From: Sweltsa coloradensis
Taxonomy: Eukaryota > Arthropoda > Insecta > Plecoptera > Chloroperlidae
DNA: 64,000 nt
Assembly (NCBI GenBank): GCA_024449915.1
Contig: JAMZAV010002036.1
Coordinates: forward strand, 1 to 64,000
Direction of reading: 5' to 3'
Part shown: one piece after another, positions 1 through 11,440 of the stretch
Layout of the letters: the number at the start of each line of letters is the position of its first letter
Numbering within the stretch: the first letter of the stretch is position 1
Position numbers and translations under genes: made by a program
The notes under the pieces: generated by a model
What the model saw: only the letters and a program-made list of their open reading frames with translations
What the model was told of the DNA's origin: nothing
Databases searched by the model: none

Positions 1-159
1 AACGTGTGTAATTGTCCATCCATTACGTAATGAATAGGATGTGGATCGCGTTCCTCAGGATTGTCTAGGCGATCGGGTGTATTGTCATCAGGTTTCAACC
101 GGACAGAGGCGGTGATAGTCTGTCTTAAAGCGGATATAATACAATAAGATTAGGACTTG

Positions 160-1610
160 GATGTCCCTGATATCTCATCTTCTTCTATTGGTAAATAAAT
201 ACATGCCTCAAAAATAGTTTTAAGTGTTTCATTGGATATTGCTTAACGTCTCATATTAATGCACTTTGGCTATTCAAGACAATGAGTGGTGATAGATGAG
301 GATGAAGTATGAACAGAAGGGAGGGGAACTCCGGAACCGGCACATAGCCTACTCCTTTTGAAAAGAACCCAGGGGACCAACGACTTGACGTCCCACCCGA
401 AAGGACGGTGTAACCTTCAGTCATATAGGTTCCTTCACTAATCCGGACTGCCGAGCAGACGTCGAGGAGAACGAAGCCGTTACACTAGCTCTCAAACCCT
501 CCGTCTGCTCTAACCAGCGGTATACGTGTGTCTCAGGGCAGAGCGGTCACCCACTCTACCCCTGACCACGCCCGAAGGCTGCTTAACTTCGGTGCTCCGA
601 GTGGGAACCGGCTAAACGACCTCGGCTAAGCCGCTGGTTATTTTAAGTGTTACTAATGCCAAAAATACGTACTTTATTTTGCCTGAAAATGCCTATTTTA
701 ATACTTTTCATGAATACGGCCATTTTGTAATGTTAAAATGTACCACTGTACTATTTTGATATAATTTGGCCAGCATGATACATTACGTTAGTGTGAGCGT
801 AGGCCCAATGTCCAGAAGAGCCAACTTTAAATATGGGCAAAATGAAATTGCTACACTTTCGAACTGAGCGTATATTGTGCAATGATGTTTTTTGCATCGC
901 TCACTTTCTATATGTCCTCAATGCCTGATACCGGGGTTGAGTCGGATATGTTTGGGATGTGATACGAGGCAATGCCAGTCCATATCTGTGGGACTACTCG
1001 TCATACTGTTTGCATGCCCCAAAATCCCCCCGCCCTTTTCATTAAATGTAACGAATCAAGTTTAACATTAAATAAGGACTGTAGCATTACAGGTAATTCA
1101 CCTGACAATTAAGATAGTTTTAAGCTAAATTCAGCCATAGTATAACACTAACAGCCAATCCTTTTAAATATTAATAACTACAAGTGTGGGATCGAAACAC
1201 ATTATTTGGCGTGAGAAGCCAGAGATTAAACCATGAGTTGGTCCTGAACAAACAATAATCAGAAAAGTACAAATTATCCAATGTCACGCACAACATTCCG
1301 CGACGCACACAACATTTTAGCTGAAGTGGACTTTTTCAAAAACTGAACCACGAATCGGGAGCTCCATTCGAGTCCTCATCACCAATCAGGAACAAGGATA
1401 GTTAAGTACACATGCACTTGCCAAGCACACTCTGGCCCGGAGAGTTCCAGGAGGAACAGTCAACATCCAGCTACAGACACAACATGGGACACTTCAGGAC
1501 ATTGCATACAAATCTGATTGGCCTTTTTACGTCACTTTTGGGTGTTTTTAAGATACTATATGCCGGGTTATTTGTCACTTTCAGAGGTCCTAAACATCCT
1601 AGCCCTAGCT
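160..1610 (+). repeat. Interspersed repeat R1, copy 1 (interrupted)
   Basis: Diverged match to 44,830-45,370 in the same orientation. Shared landmarks in order include TTCTATTGGTAAATA, ATGCCAAAAATAC, AGAGCCAACT, ATATGGG, and near the end TTGTCACTTTCA followed by GTCCTAAACATCC. Copy 1 is longer because a SINE lies at 230-640 and about 420 bp near 1,075-1,490 have no counterpart in copy 2. No coding capacity is recognised; a 66-codon frame at 1,412-1,612 falls partly in the shared part and looks incidental. The family is unknown to me. Confidence 0.7.
230..640 (-). mobile_element. 5S rRNA-headed SINE, near full length, with target-site duplication
   Basis: Reading the minus strand, the head carries CACCGAAGTTAAGCA (580-594) and TGGGTGACCGC (543-553). 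Both are internal-promoter segments of animal 5S rRNA, and their spacing is within one base of real 5S. A central region shared with the copies at 31.0 and 45.9 kb follows, then a 3' end reading GCCAAAGTGCAT. The 11-bp direct repeat TTTTAAGTGTT flanks it at 219-229 and 641-651, as expected for LINE-mediated insertion. By family knowledge this is a SINE3-type element, non-autonomous and transcribed by Pol III. No protein is encoded. Confidence 0.9.
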
Positions 1611-4590
1611 AAGCCTTGACAAGAACAGATATGCTAATTTAATGTTTTGATACAGCAATATAGTGTTGTCTACTAGCCTTATACCACAATCGTTTAGAAG
1701 ACTTTTCGATTAGTAACAAACAACCAAAGTTGACGATTTTCGGCATTTTCAATCAAAATCATGCATGAATCACAGATTAAAACTAACATGGTGTGTAAAG
1801 AAAAAAGCTTCTTTTCCGCTTGCTAATTTCATATTATCAATTATATTTTAGACAGATGGATAAGCTCTTGCAAACTTTTATATAATGTTAATCGTCAAAT
1901 CATCTGATCGCCCATATCCAACGAATTTAACACACATTCTGGAACACCTATTAACCTCTAAATTTTGATTCAAACCTTTTTAAACTTTATGATTTTTTTT
2001 AGGAAAGACACATACAAAAAAAAAGACAAAACGACAGTGTCAACTTAGTAAATAGAACCACAGGGCTAACATTAAGTCACTGGGACGCAGAAATGTCAAG
2101 ACTACGGCGCTGAGCATTGAGTTATTCTATTTACAAAGTTGTACCTGTCGATCGACTGTTGTCAGACGAGTTAGTAAATAGAACCCCCTCGTTTCCCAGA
2201 GCTCGTCCAACATATTACAACGCATTGTTGTCTAATCATTATAATTAATCTTTATTCATCACACAAGATTCTTTAAAAAAACTTCTCGTTCTTATCAACG
2301 TCAATCTTAAATGTGTGCATTTTAAGTCTAGGTGAGCATGTTTACATGTAAAAAAAACATGCGCAAGTCATGAAAAACACTTAACAAGAAACAGCCTCTT
2401 AAACGAATCTAAAAAAAGCATTTCTCCCGAGAAATGTTTTTATAACACAATCTTACATTATATGTCGAGAGGCCGTATCTCGTCGGCCATATTCCGCATC
2501 GTAAAACTTCAAAGTGCTACGATTTGATTTATGTCATTCCTTCAATATGAGAGATTTCACTCCGGGAATAATATGTCTTCGTCGTAATACGAGCTAATAC
2601 ATCACGATCGCAAGTACGCGTCTGCCTCGGGACGTAGGCGTTGTAAGAAGCACTAAAATACTTATACAACGTAATCATAATATAACGTGGTTCGTGAGTG
2701 AAGTTTCACGTACAAAAAAAGTAGTTCACCAAGAATGCAGCTAAATTTGAATCATAAAAAGTATTTCAAAATGGCGGTCATAATAAAATTATGGTCGGAT
2801 TGGTCAGTTTGGATATTTGACCGCCATTTTGGGGTATTTTGGCATTTTGATGAATAAAAAAGGCTAAATAAAGGTTTTAGTTCCCCCAAACATACGGAAT
2901 TGTTTTTCCAATATGGAATGCAAGATTTTTTTATTGTTGAGTATGTTAGTGTGGTTTTTCAAAGTGAAATTGACTTCTGATTGGTCTGTCATAAGAATTT
3001 TGTTCTACTCTTTCAACAACAATTTAAAGAATACGTCCTATTCGCTTATGGCTAAAAAAATCTTTGTGACGCCGTGGGAATTATAGACCTAATCTAATGT
3101 CAGAATGAACAGCGCACGAAGATTAATTTGCGAGAATTATAACACTATGTCCTTTCGAATCTTTAAATTCAAAATCATTAGGTAATTCCAGAAGCAAAGG
3201 AAAATACGAGTAATCAAAACAATTACGTAAATTATAGTATTCGTGTGATTAAGCGTTATTACACCTTAATTTGGGTCCCGTTTTGGTTAAAGTATAATAA
3301 CTATCTTTAAAAACGAAATATCCCACTCCCTCAAAACAAATTGCACTACTGAGAAACCATCTAGAATTCTTCTTCTCGTTCAGTAATTACAGACCATCAC
3401 AATCTACAGACACGAACGAAATACAGAGAGCTAGCTCATGACTGGTTTTCGTACACCGAGAGAAAGAAGAGCTTTGTTACAACTTCAAATGCGATCTTCT
3501 GGACGTGGCACACAATAGAACATTCACTGACTGCAAGAGACGATTAGCCATCCAATACAAGGCAAGGCTCTATATCCTTGTGGGACGATGCACACTTTCA
3601 TGCACACACAATCATAGAGAAACAAAACGTTCTTGCCAAGTTAAAAACAAGATATTTACTAAATGTTTATTTTTTGAAATTGATAAAAAGTTTTTTCTGT
3701 TTAAAAATCAAACAATGCAATTTTGATGATTTTGTGTTTGGGAGAGTCAGAATGTAAAAGTAAGATAGAAGATTTTGATTTAAAAATTACAAATGTACAC
3801 AATATCCAATGCACCGTATTAGTGTTGTAGAGATAATTATTATTGAAAACAGTTTAGTAGAAAACAATTCTAGTTTTGTTGATGTAAACAACTTTTTTGG
3901 GAAAATTTACAGCAATTTTCGTCTTTTAGGTTTTGAAAAACAAAAACATAATAATTCAAGTATATAAAATTGACAAGAACTGCCAATTTTTGAACAGATT
4001 AGCCAGAAATAGCAATTAGAAGTGCTAAAGTGCATAAGTACATAAATAAAACCATTAAAAAGCAATTAAAATGATAAGATACATCTAAAACACAAAACCC
4101 AAATCACATTAAAAGTCGGTCAAATAAGATCTAAATTCATAGTTAAGTCTTAAAATATGAGACTCTACCAATGTGATAGATTTTGTTGCAAGTTGTTGTA
4201 ATAAAAAAACATTTTATTATAGGTTTTAGTATGCTATTATGAAAGTTTAATGTGGGAATATCGTAATACCGGAATCAAAGCTTTAAGCGGCTTACACGAT
4301 GTGAATGAGGAGAGAGAATCCATTAAAATTTGTTCGATCACAATTTGTTAATATCCGATAAGCTGATAGAGAATAATGACGGAGCAATTTTTTAACGATA
4401 TCGGATGATGGATTTGTTTGTTGATAAAAATGCAATCATATAAAGGGCAAGCTTAGTAGTCGCGTTATCAGTAATGATGAGGGTCGTTCATGAATTAATT
4501 GTAAGGCTGATATTTTTTTAGAAAGAAACAAACAATTAAAATGCATCGACTTTTCTGACACTCGGATGAAAAACCGAGGTCGATATGAGA
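1611..4590. other. No gene recognised
   Basis: AT-rich DNA with short open frames only (73 codons at 3,505-3,726). The one structure I see is the hairpin at 2,767-2,831. No splice-supported exon, RNA gene or recognisable transposon protein was found. Confidence 0.5.
2767..2831. repeat. Perfect 14-bp inverted repeat
   Basis: CAAAATGGCGGTCA at 2,767-2,780 and its exact reverse complement at 2,818-2,831, with a 37-base spacer. The arms match the AANATGGCGNC consensus bound by the zinc-finger factor YY1 in animals, so this could be two oppositely oriented YY1-like sites or the ends of a tiny MITE. No function is shown by the sequence. Confidence 0.7.
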
Positions 4591-4770
4591 ACTAAGGGAG
4601 CGAAGTTACATGTCCGTTCGTCCGTGCGTGTGTCTCGCCTCACGACACAAACCGAGCTTCATCTCCGACTGACATGTGTTTTATTCTGACATTGCTTTTC
4701 AACGAGGATGATACAGAATGTTTTTAGTGACAGGTCAGAGTGTTTTTTTTTATTCAAATCATTGATTTAC
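4590..4770 (+). repeat. GGGAGC-family repeat, 5' fragment
   Basis: Begins GGGAGCGAAG, then runs TGTCCGTTCGTCCGTGCG, GTGTCTCGCCTCACGAC and AAACCGAGC. The same order of motifs occurs at 16.0, 48.6 and 53.5 kb. This copy lacks the later tail motif that ends CTCCACCA in other members. Confidence 0.65.
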
Positions 4771-6203
4771 TACAAACAAAGTATTACTTTAAAAAATAAA
4801 ATGCGATTTTCTGAAATGTGAATCACTTACCAACTTTGCAAGTTTTGAAACATTGATATTGATGATTTGAATCAAAACAAATCAAAATCAAATCAAAAAT
4901 CGGATTTAAATCTAAAAGTTGATTTAAAAGATCCGATATAGATCAAATAACAGTATATAACTGATGCCACACAGGGGGGGGGGGAAGCGAGAGAATGGCG
5001 CCACGCGACGAGGGGCTATGACCCCAAAGAGAGATCAATGCTGGAAGCATCGTGAATAATACTTGTGAGCTTCACTCCTTTTCTGTGCCCCCTTAATTCC
5101 CGTATACTTGCTTAATATATACTAAATACTATGGCTGCGCATTTTTGTGTTCTAGCCACCCCTGTTTACGTGTTTTAGTGTAATAGATATGTTCCTGATA
5201 ATTATAAATTTTGTTTTTTTCATAACCTGAAAACGTCGATGGCTGCCAGTTTTCAAAACGTTGTTTATATTACGAATAAAAAAAAATTTAGCCCCTATGT
5301 TTTTAATATTACCGAACTCTTAAGAGTGAAAATTGGAATGATCTATTTTCTAGCATTATTATTAGTTAGTTTGTATCTGTTAGCATCGCAGATATATTTC
5401 AGGGAAATATTGTTATTGAACATGAACAATATTTATAAAAAGGCTGTGTAAATTCATCAAAGGAAATTTGTAAACCCCCTAGCTTCCCATTAAATTGATG
5501 TATTAATTTAAAATGTCAAAGTCAAAACATGCTAGTTTAGTTTGCACGCCAATACCGGCGCAACGCCCCTGCGGGCTGAGTGCGCACAACTACTGAGGCT
5601 TGTAACACTGTTGACTGCTCCAGTCGGTTCGGCGCCTATTTGTGTGAGCGGATTTGTTAGGCCTCCCTGATATGGAACGTTCCCAACTTGCTTTGATCTA
5701 CGAGAATATTTCACGTAATTATTACTCGTAATTACTTCAAACACACGACAAAGGAAGGGAGGCAGGAAATTAAAATTAAAATCTGGCTTTAATCCAAAAT
5801 TTTAAATATAAAATCAAAATCAATCTGCTGTTGCCTTTTAAGGTATAGTCCGAATGACCGAGTCAGTGAGCAGGCTAGAACACTATAGTCGTCACGGCTC
5901 ATGAGCTGAGGACCCTTTTTGGCGGCGCAATATGACCTAACCGGTTGAAGCGCCCTGGTTCCTCACGTCGTCGAATACAGGCTATGTTTACAATTTTCAA
6001 ATGTTCTTATATTCAAATCTAGATTACCTAATACCCTATAGCCTTGATTACCAATGTACACATCGATACATGTAATGTGATTGAAGATATGCCCTTTTCT
6101 ACACTTAGTATTATTAGAAGTTTTACGGCACTTTAACGGTAAAGATTATTCGCGCTTCTACACTTAATACAAAATATCTACACTTAAACCACATATTTTT
6201 ACA
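4771..6203. other. No gene recognised
   Basis: Contains a G run near 4,974-4,984 and a more GC-rich patch at 5,540-5,700 with a 70-codon minus-strand frame that I do not recognise. At 6,121-6,160 a segment reading TTTAACGGTAAAGATTATTC is the reverse complement of a motif found in the hAT-like element (9.1 kb) and at 51.8 kb, so it is a transposon scrap. Confidence 0.45.
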
Positions 6204-6793
6204 CTAGGAAAACGCTAAAGTCCGCCGCGTTGATGGATGAGCTTTTTATAGTTTTTAGTTTGGGGTGGGATATCTTTACTTTTGCAAGTGCTTTGTTTTG
6301 TTGCCTACGCATTGTAAGGATTGTTGTCAAGTTTCTATTGTTTCTTGTCAATTGGTATTATTTACCGTAAAAAACTTATATTAAAAGCTTTATTTCTATG
6401 GATTCTGGCTAACTTTTTCAACTTTTTCTTTCAAAAGGTACTACATCACCATAACCTTAATGTCCATGTATAATATGAACGTTGTAGCCCCACCCGTTTG
6501 GTCAGAATTGGCCCAAATGGTACGAAAATATCGCACAAAAAATCGAAAAAAATCGTAAAAGTACGATATTCATGAGAAATATTTCTTCGATTGTACCCAA
6601 AAACGTAGCAAGTCTAAGTTCAGAGATTTCGAAGGTCCTGTCAAATTTTCTTCAAGATCGCATATGCCGTTTGCCCGGTAGAGAGCGAACAAACAGACAA
6701 AAAAAAAAAACAAAAAAAAAACGAGCTAAATTTTTTGGGGGGTCAGTGAAATTGAAGTCTTCGCTTCACTCGCTTCGCGCGCTACGCTCATCC
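6204..6793 (+). mobile_element. GATG-family element, copy a (subfamily A)
   Basis: Starts CTAGGAAAACGC, followed by the inner motif TGGATGAGC, and ends in a CGCTTCG/CGCTACG-rich run finishing CGCTCATCC, the inverse of the inner 5' motif. The interior is shared with copy d (13.1 kb) and a fragment at 40.1 kb, with landmarks AAAAGCTTTATTTCTATGG and GCCCCACCCGTTTGGTCAG. The 91-codon frame at 6,572-6,847 comes from the repeat and spans its 3' end, so I do not call it a gene. Confidence 0.8.
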
Positions 6794-7507
6794 AAAAACA
6801 TACCTGTTCTACTAGTTAATTTAGAGTACACTAGAATTACAACATAATGACAACAACACATCAGAGATGCTGCTATAATTATGTGGATGGATAATACAAA
6901 AACAAATCCATAAAAGGTTAACAGCAATGTTGAATGTGTCCAAATAATAATATATATTTTATCAAAATACATAAACTAAGATTAAAATCATGATTTCCGA
7001 GCTGAAGCTTGCTCTAAATACAAGGATGAAGATATAGCAGATTAAATAACAAATGACCCGGATTAGATCCCCGGTACAAAACATATTTTCGAGAATCAAT
7101 ATCAATATAAATTCGGAACAAAATTTCGTCCTGGAATAATTCCTTGTCAAACTCAGTTTCCAAGACGTATCAAAAGTTCTTCTAAGGTTTCATGCATCTC
7201 GTACCACATTCTTGATTAATTATGAGCATTGCTGTGTTGCAAATTTTATTCTGTTGCACCTAAATAAAGTCTGAACGCGAGCCAACTTAATCAGAGCTGG
7301 AGTAAAGAATTAATCATGTCCAGCAGGCAGGCCACACAAAGGACAGCCACTCTGTACAATGGCGGACGTCTGACGCTTAGCGAAGGACGTTTGGTTGACG
7401 CCTCACCAGGTCCAGCAGGATTATATCAGCGGATGTTGGCGTGTTTCAGTTCACAATAAAGGCAGGAATATTGCATTGTGTTGAAAACTACCTAAAATAG
7501 GAAGCAA
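6794..7507. other. No gene recognised
   Basis: AT-rich sequence between GATG copy a and foldback H, with only short minus-strand frames (62-68 codons). A weak GC-rich patch lies at 7,320-7,440. Confidence 0.45.
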
Positions 7508-7591
7508 AGTTACTTAAGGGGCTATTACCCCCTAATTTTTTTTTACCACATAATCTCTATAGCATAATACTACACTAAAATGACCGTTAAA

Positions 7592-8272
7592 CTAGGAAAA
7601 CGCTTAAGTCCCGCCGCGTTGTTGGATGAGCGTAATTGGTGCATTTAGCTGCCATGTGTTATGCGACTTTTCTGTTGTTCTGTGGTAAAATCATTATTAA
7701 AATGAAATTTTTTTAAATTAAATTAAATAAATAAAAAAGAAACTTTATTCATTTAATTTTTTTTTAATTAATCGTAATTGTTTAAAAAAAATCGTAAAAT
7801 TGAAATTTTATTAGAAATAATTTCTCGATTGCGCTCAAATTTAACAGTAATAATATATTAATTTAAAAATTAAGGTTCTGCGAAAAAATCATTTCAATCG
7901 GATAAAGCATGTAGGTGTTATAAGACAAAGAATTGTTTAAAAAAAGAAAAAACCGTAAAATTTCGATTTTTATGATAAATATTTTTTCAATTGCGCTCAA
8001 ATTTCACAAGAATATCTTAATTCATAAAATAAAGGTTCTGTGCAAAAATCATTAAAATCGGATAAAGCATGTGTTATAAGTCGAGGAAATTTTTTAAAAA
8101 TCGAAAAAAAATAGTAAAATTGCGATTTTCATGAGAAAAAATTTTCCGATTGCGCTCAAAAACGTGGCAGTTCTAAGTTCAGAGATTTCGAATGCCTCCA
8201 TAAAATTTCATCGTAATCGGAGTATCGGTTTAGCCGGAATCGTGTGGACAAACAGACAAAAATACAAAAAGA

Positions 8273-8304
<32 letters not shown>

Positions 8305-8369
8305 ACATTCCGGATTTTTTTCTCCAGTGTAGTAGAATGGAATCTTCGCTTCGCTCGCTACGCTCATCC
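7592..8369 (+). mobile_element. GATG-family element, copy b (subfamily B), inserted in H
   Basis: Has the family ends CTAGGAAAACGC and CGCTCATCC. The interior has two tandem modules of about 160 bp, marked by ATCGGATAAAGCATG near 7,898 and 8,058, followed by a module reading AGCCGGAATCGTG and AACAGACAAAAA. It interrupts the H left arm, while the corresponding place in the H right arm and in H copy 3 is uninterrupted, so its borders are known to a few bases. Overlapping short frames on both strands come from the A-rich and T-rich runs and are not genes. Confidence 0.85.
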
Positions 8370-8772
8370 AAAAACGGAATCTTTTAACTGTGATTTTAGA
8401 CAAATTTTTCAATTTTTTTGATACAGAAATTTGCAGAAATTTAAATCGGCTTTAACCTGCTTCATTTTTATTCCACATAGATACTAGAGAGCATCATACC
8501 GTCAATCAATAATGGCTATTTACAACATCGTGTCTTGAAATTGTGCACAAATATACTCTCAAACACGCAAAAATATGCAATCCAAAATCACACCCCTTCT
8601 TGGTTATCAGCATATTTTGACCAAACCACTTGCCCAAATTAAAAAACAAATTATAGACGATATACAGAAAAGGCAGCAGAGTACGTCAATAATGGCCAAA
8701 ATTTAAAAAAAAATGCCAATTTTTTTTCGGGTCAAGGTGACCTAATAAAATTTTAAGACACGATGTTGTAAA

Positions 8773-9776
8773 CAGGCGCGTCGGAACGTTTTGAAAGTTG
8801 GGGGGGGGGCAAATCCATTAGTAGATTTTGTAGGGTACAGCTGGGGTCTGGGGCGAAGCCCCAGTCGGCGGAGGCCCTTTTTGCCAAAGGCGAAAAAATT
8901 TCACTATACTACAATTATTTCGTCATGTTTTATAACTGCTCTCGGACTCTGTAAACGATGTTTTACATCAACTATCTGCGATCTAAAAACTCAAAAAAAT
9001 TAACATGAAGTGACCCATTTTAATAAATTTCAACATAATTTTTTATGTAATGACGAAGCATACAGGCAAACATATTTTTGTTTTACCCTCTTCTTAAAAA
9101 AATACTATAATCTTTGCCGTTAAAGCGCCCTAAAACTACTAATACTAACTGAAGGCTGTTTAGTACGTTTCATATTTAAAATTACGATATCAATTTAATC
9201 TTTAGCACCATAAAACACGAAACACTACACACACACTTACACTTTACTTCACTTCACTTTACTTTACTTTACACTTTCCACTACACTACTTACACTAGAG
9301 GAATAATCTTCCCACTTGCCACTTAGTAAAAAAGTCAAAGTCAGATCAAAGACTTTACACTACTCCAAAGATGACAGAACGCATAACGATGCGACACGAG
9401 CGAACCAAATCTCAACTTGCGTTTGCCAATAACTCTAGCAAATCATTCAAAGGGATGTTTGGATTAGACATGATTCTGAGTCACGTGTCCACTGAGTGAC
9501 CGGCTCACAATACAAAACGGTGGCTGGTTATAAAGATAGTCGGATAGACGGTTCAGGCATGGGACTTACGTCAGCCAACCTAACAATAACATTCCTGCAA
9601 TTGTTGGGTTGTTTCTTCCTTGAAACAAATTGTTGTCAGGATCATCCGACGTTGTTTTCCCAAAAAGTAGATTAGAAATCTTGATTTTTCAACTCTAAAT
9701 TCTGCCCCCCTATGCCCCCATGGCATAAAAGTTAGGGGGGCAATGCCCCCTTGCCCCCCTTTTTCCGACGCCACTG
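8773..9776. mobile_element. Non-autonomous hAT-like DNA element with 8-bp duplication
   Basis: Ends are CAGGCGCGTCGGAA (8,773) and TTCCGACGCCACTG (9,776), imperfect inverted repeats of the CAGNGGCG type. The identical 8-mer GTTGTAAA flanks it at 8,765-8,772 and 9,777-9,784. An 8-bp duplication is characteristic of hAT-superfamily transposases. The ~1-kb interior holds a GGGGCGAAGCCCC hairpin near 8,850 and an ACTTT-rich tract near 9,230-9,295, but no transposase, so it would need an enzyme supplied elsewhere. It sits in the right arm of H. Confidence 0.85.
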
Positions 9777-10147
9777 GTTGTAAATAGCCATTATTGATTG
9801 ATGGTATGATGCTCTCTAGTATCTATGTGGAATAAAAAAGTAAGCAGGTAAAAGCCGATTTAAATTTCTGCAAATTTCTGGATCAAAAAAATTGAAAAAT
9901 TTGTATAAAATCACAGTTAAAAGATTCCTTTTTTTTAATCGTCATTTTTAGTGTAGTATTATGCTAAGAGATTATGTGGTAAAAAAAAATTGAAATATAT
10001 TTTTTGGGGTTTCACCCGCTAAAGAAGTCGGAGTCGCTGAGGCTTGCCCGGAGACGAGTTTAGGCGCTCAGTTTTCTTTTTTTCGGGTAAACGGTTTATA
10101 ACACCGTTATCAAATATCACACTTACGTTAATAAAAAATATATCTAT

Positions 10148-10296
10148 GTTATCCAGTATGCGAATTTCTATATTAATTCATTGACTTTGAATTTTAAAAA
10201 TTGGGAAATCACCGTAATTTACTCCATTTTAGTCAAATTAGGGAATTTATTCCAAGTGTATAGATTTTGTTTACGCAAATTTGCATACTGGATAAC
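10148..10296. mobile_element. Small MITE-like element with 20-bp inverted ends
   Basis: GTTATCCAGTATGCGAATTT at 10,148-10,167 is matched by its reverse complement at 10,277-10,296 with one mismatch. The interior is AT-rich and non-coding. A minus-strand frame of 98 codons (10,219-10,515) overlaps the right end and is unrecognised, probably incidental. No target-site duplication is obvious. Confidence 0.7.
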
Positions 10297-10694
10297 AACG
10301 TTTAAATTCAATGTGACCGTGCAGGTTAATTTGGTTTTATCGTAAGATAAACGATTATGTGGGAATTTCCAGAATTGAAATCCATGTTTTGGATACGTTT
10401 TGGACTCATGTCTTTTTTTCAACCAAGTGTGGATATCAATATAAAAGTACTTGATTAACATTGATGCAAAATTTGGTAATGATATTACCAACCGTACAGC
10501 AGAAATCATCAACACCTGAGTGCGGGGGGGGGGGGCTTTGCTCCCTAATTCGATCTGTTATTTGTTCACGAAAGCGTATATAGAGGATTTTGAAGCCGGT
10601 GAAAAATAGATATGGGCGAAAATGCTATTTTGAAAGATCTAAAAACGGGAGATGGAGCTTCTATTTATCATCGTTCTAAACAACTACCTGCATT

Positions 10695-10775
10695 ACGTGC
10701 ACCATTCAGGGTTTCGAACCCACATCCCTTAGGAACACTACAACACTGTACTAGCCACTACTGACGAATCACTTA
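10695..10775 (-). tRNA. tRNA-like remnant (SINE head or pseudogene)
   Basis: On the minus strand an A-box-like GTAGTGGCTAGTAC is followed about 35 bases later by a B-box-like GTGGGTTCGAAACCC. The acceptor stem does not pair convincingly, so this is a degenerate tRNA or the head of a tRNA-derived SINE rather than a working tRNA. Confidence 0.4.
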
Positions 10776-10803
10776 ATAATACTAGGATCTTTCAACAACA
10801 CTC

Positions 10804-10913
10804 TTGATATTAATAAAAACACAAACACACGAACAATAACCTCGCACTTGTGGTGAGTGATTTTTATTTCTGACCGTGGTCATTGTTCGTAAGTTTGTGT
10901 TTTTATTGATACC
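10804..10913. repeat. Inverted repeat, arms of about 40 bp
   Basis: ATTAATAAAAACACAAAC and CGAACAATAACC (10,804-10,842) are mirrored on the other strand at 10,871-10,913 with a few mismatches. The short loop holds GTGGTGAGTG. It looks like a small foldback or MITE remnant. Confidence 0.65.
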
Positions 10914-11284
10914 TCCCGGTCTAAGAGTCTTAGTTTTAATTACTTTTGATATTAATGCTTTAAAATTTACAAATCTTAAAATAGTACCGATCTTGAATAC
11001 ATAGTAGGTAATTTAAAGAGGATATACAGATGATTTAACGTATCTGAGTTAGAATATTCGAACGAATTTGAACTCTTTGTTAGCTCAGCTCGACCAATCA
11101 CGAAGCAGAAGAAGCCACAGCCTTAGAAGGATCCGTGACTTCTCTGGCTTCGGGAGAGCGTCGTGCAGACATACAGGAAGGAAGGGTTAGGAGTGGAGGC
11201 TTATAATGATGGGCTATCGATTGATTCGCTGCAGTTCGCTTGCAAGCTCGGAGGGCGCCGTGGTATCTGCACGCTGACCCCTCT

Positions 11285-11286
11285 CC

Positions 11287-11322
<36 letters not shown>
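11285..11322. repeat. (CT)n microsatellite
   Basis: Nearly pure CT repeat. The open frames crossing it on both strands (11,163-11,411) are by-products of the dinucleotide repeat. Confidence 0.9.
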
Positions 11323-11325
<3 letters not shown>

Positions 11326-11440
11326 ACAACAATACACACTCGCTCAGTTACAAGCCTCACACTAACACTCTTATCACAGTTAATTACTCTCTCACTCACT
11401 CACCAACATAAGCAGTAACTCGCTCTCTGACAGACTCGTT

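Larger units (their letters stand above)
7508..10010. mobile_element. Foldback element H with two nested insertions
   Basis: Left arm segments (about 7,515-7,591 and 8,370-8,545) are the reverse complement of right arm segments (about 8,752-8,772 and 9,785-10,005). Shared words include TTTTTTTTACCACATAATCT, TTTTAACTGTGATTTTA, CATAGATACTAGAGAGCATC and AACATCGTGTCTT. The loop is about 8,546-8,751. A GATG element (7,592-8,369) interrupts the left arm and a hAT-like element (8,773-9,776) interrupts the right arm. A third, one-armed copy lies at 47.9 kb. No protein is seen. Confidence 0.85.

Noticed and set aside
1180..1245. B-box-like GTTTCGATCCC on the minus strand
   Set aside because: No A-box or stem structure at the right distance.
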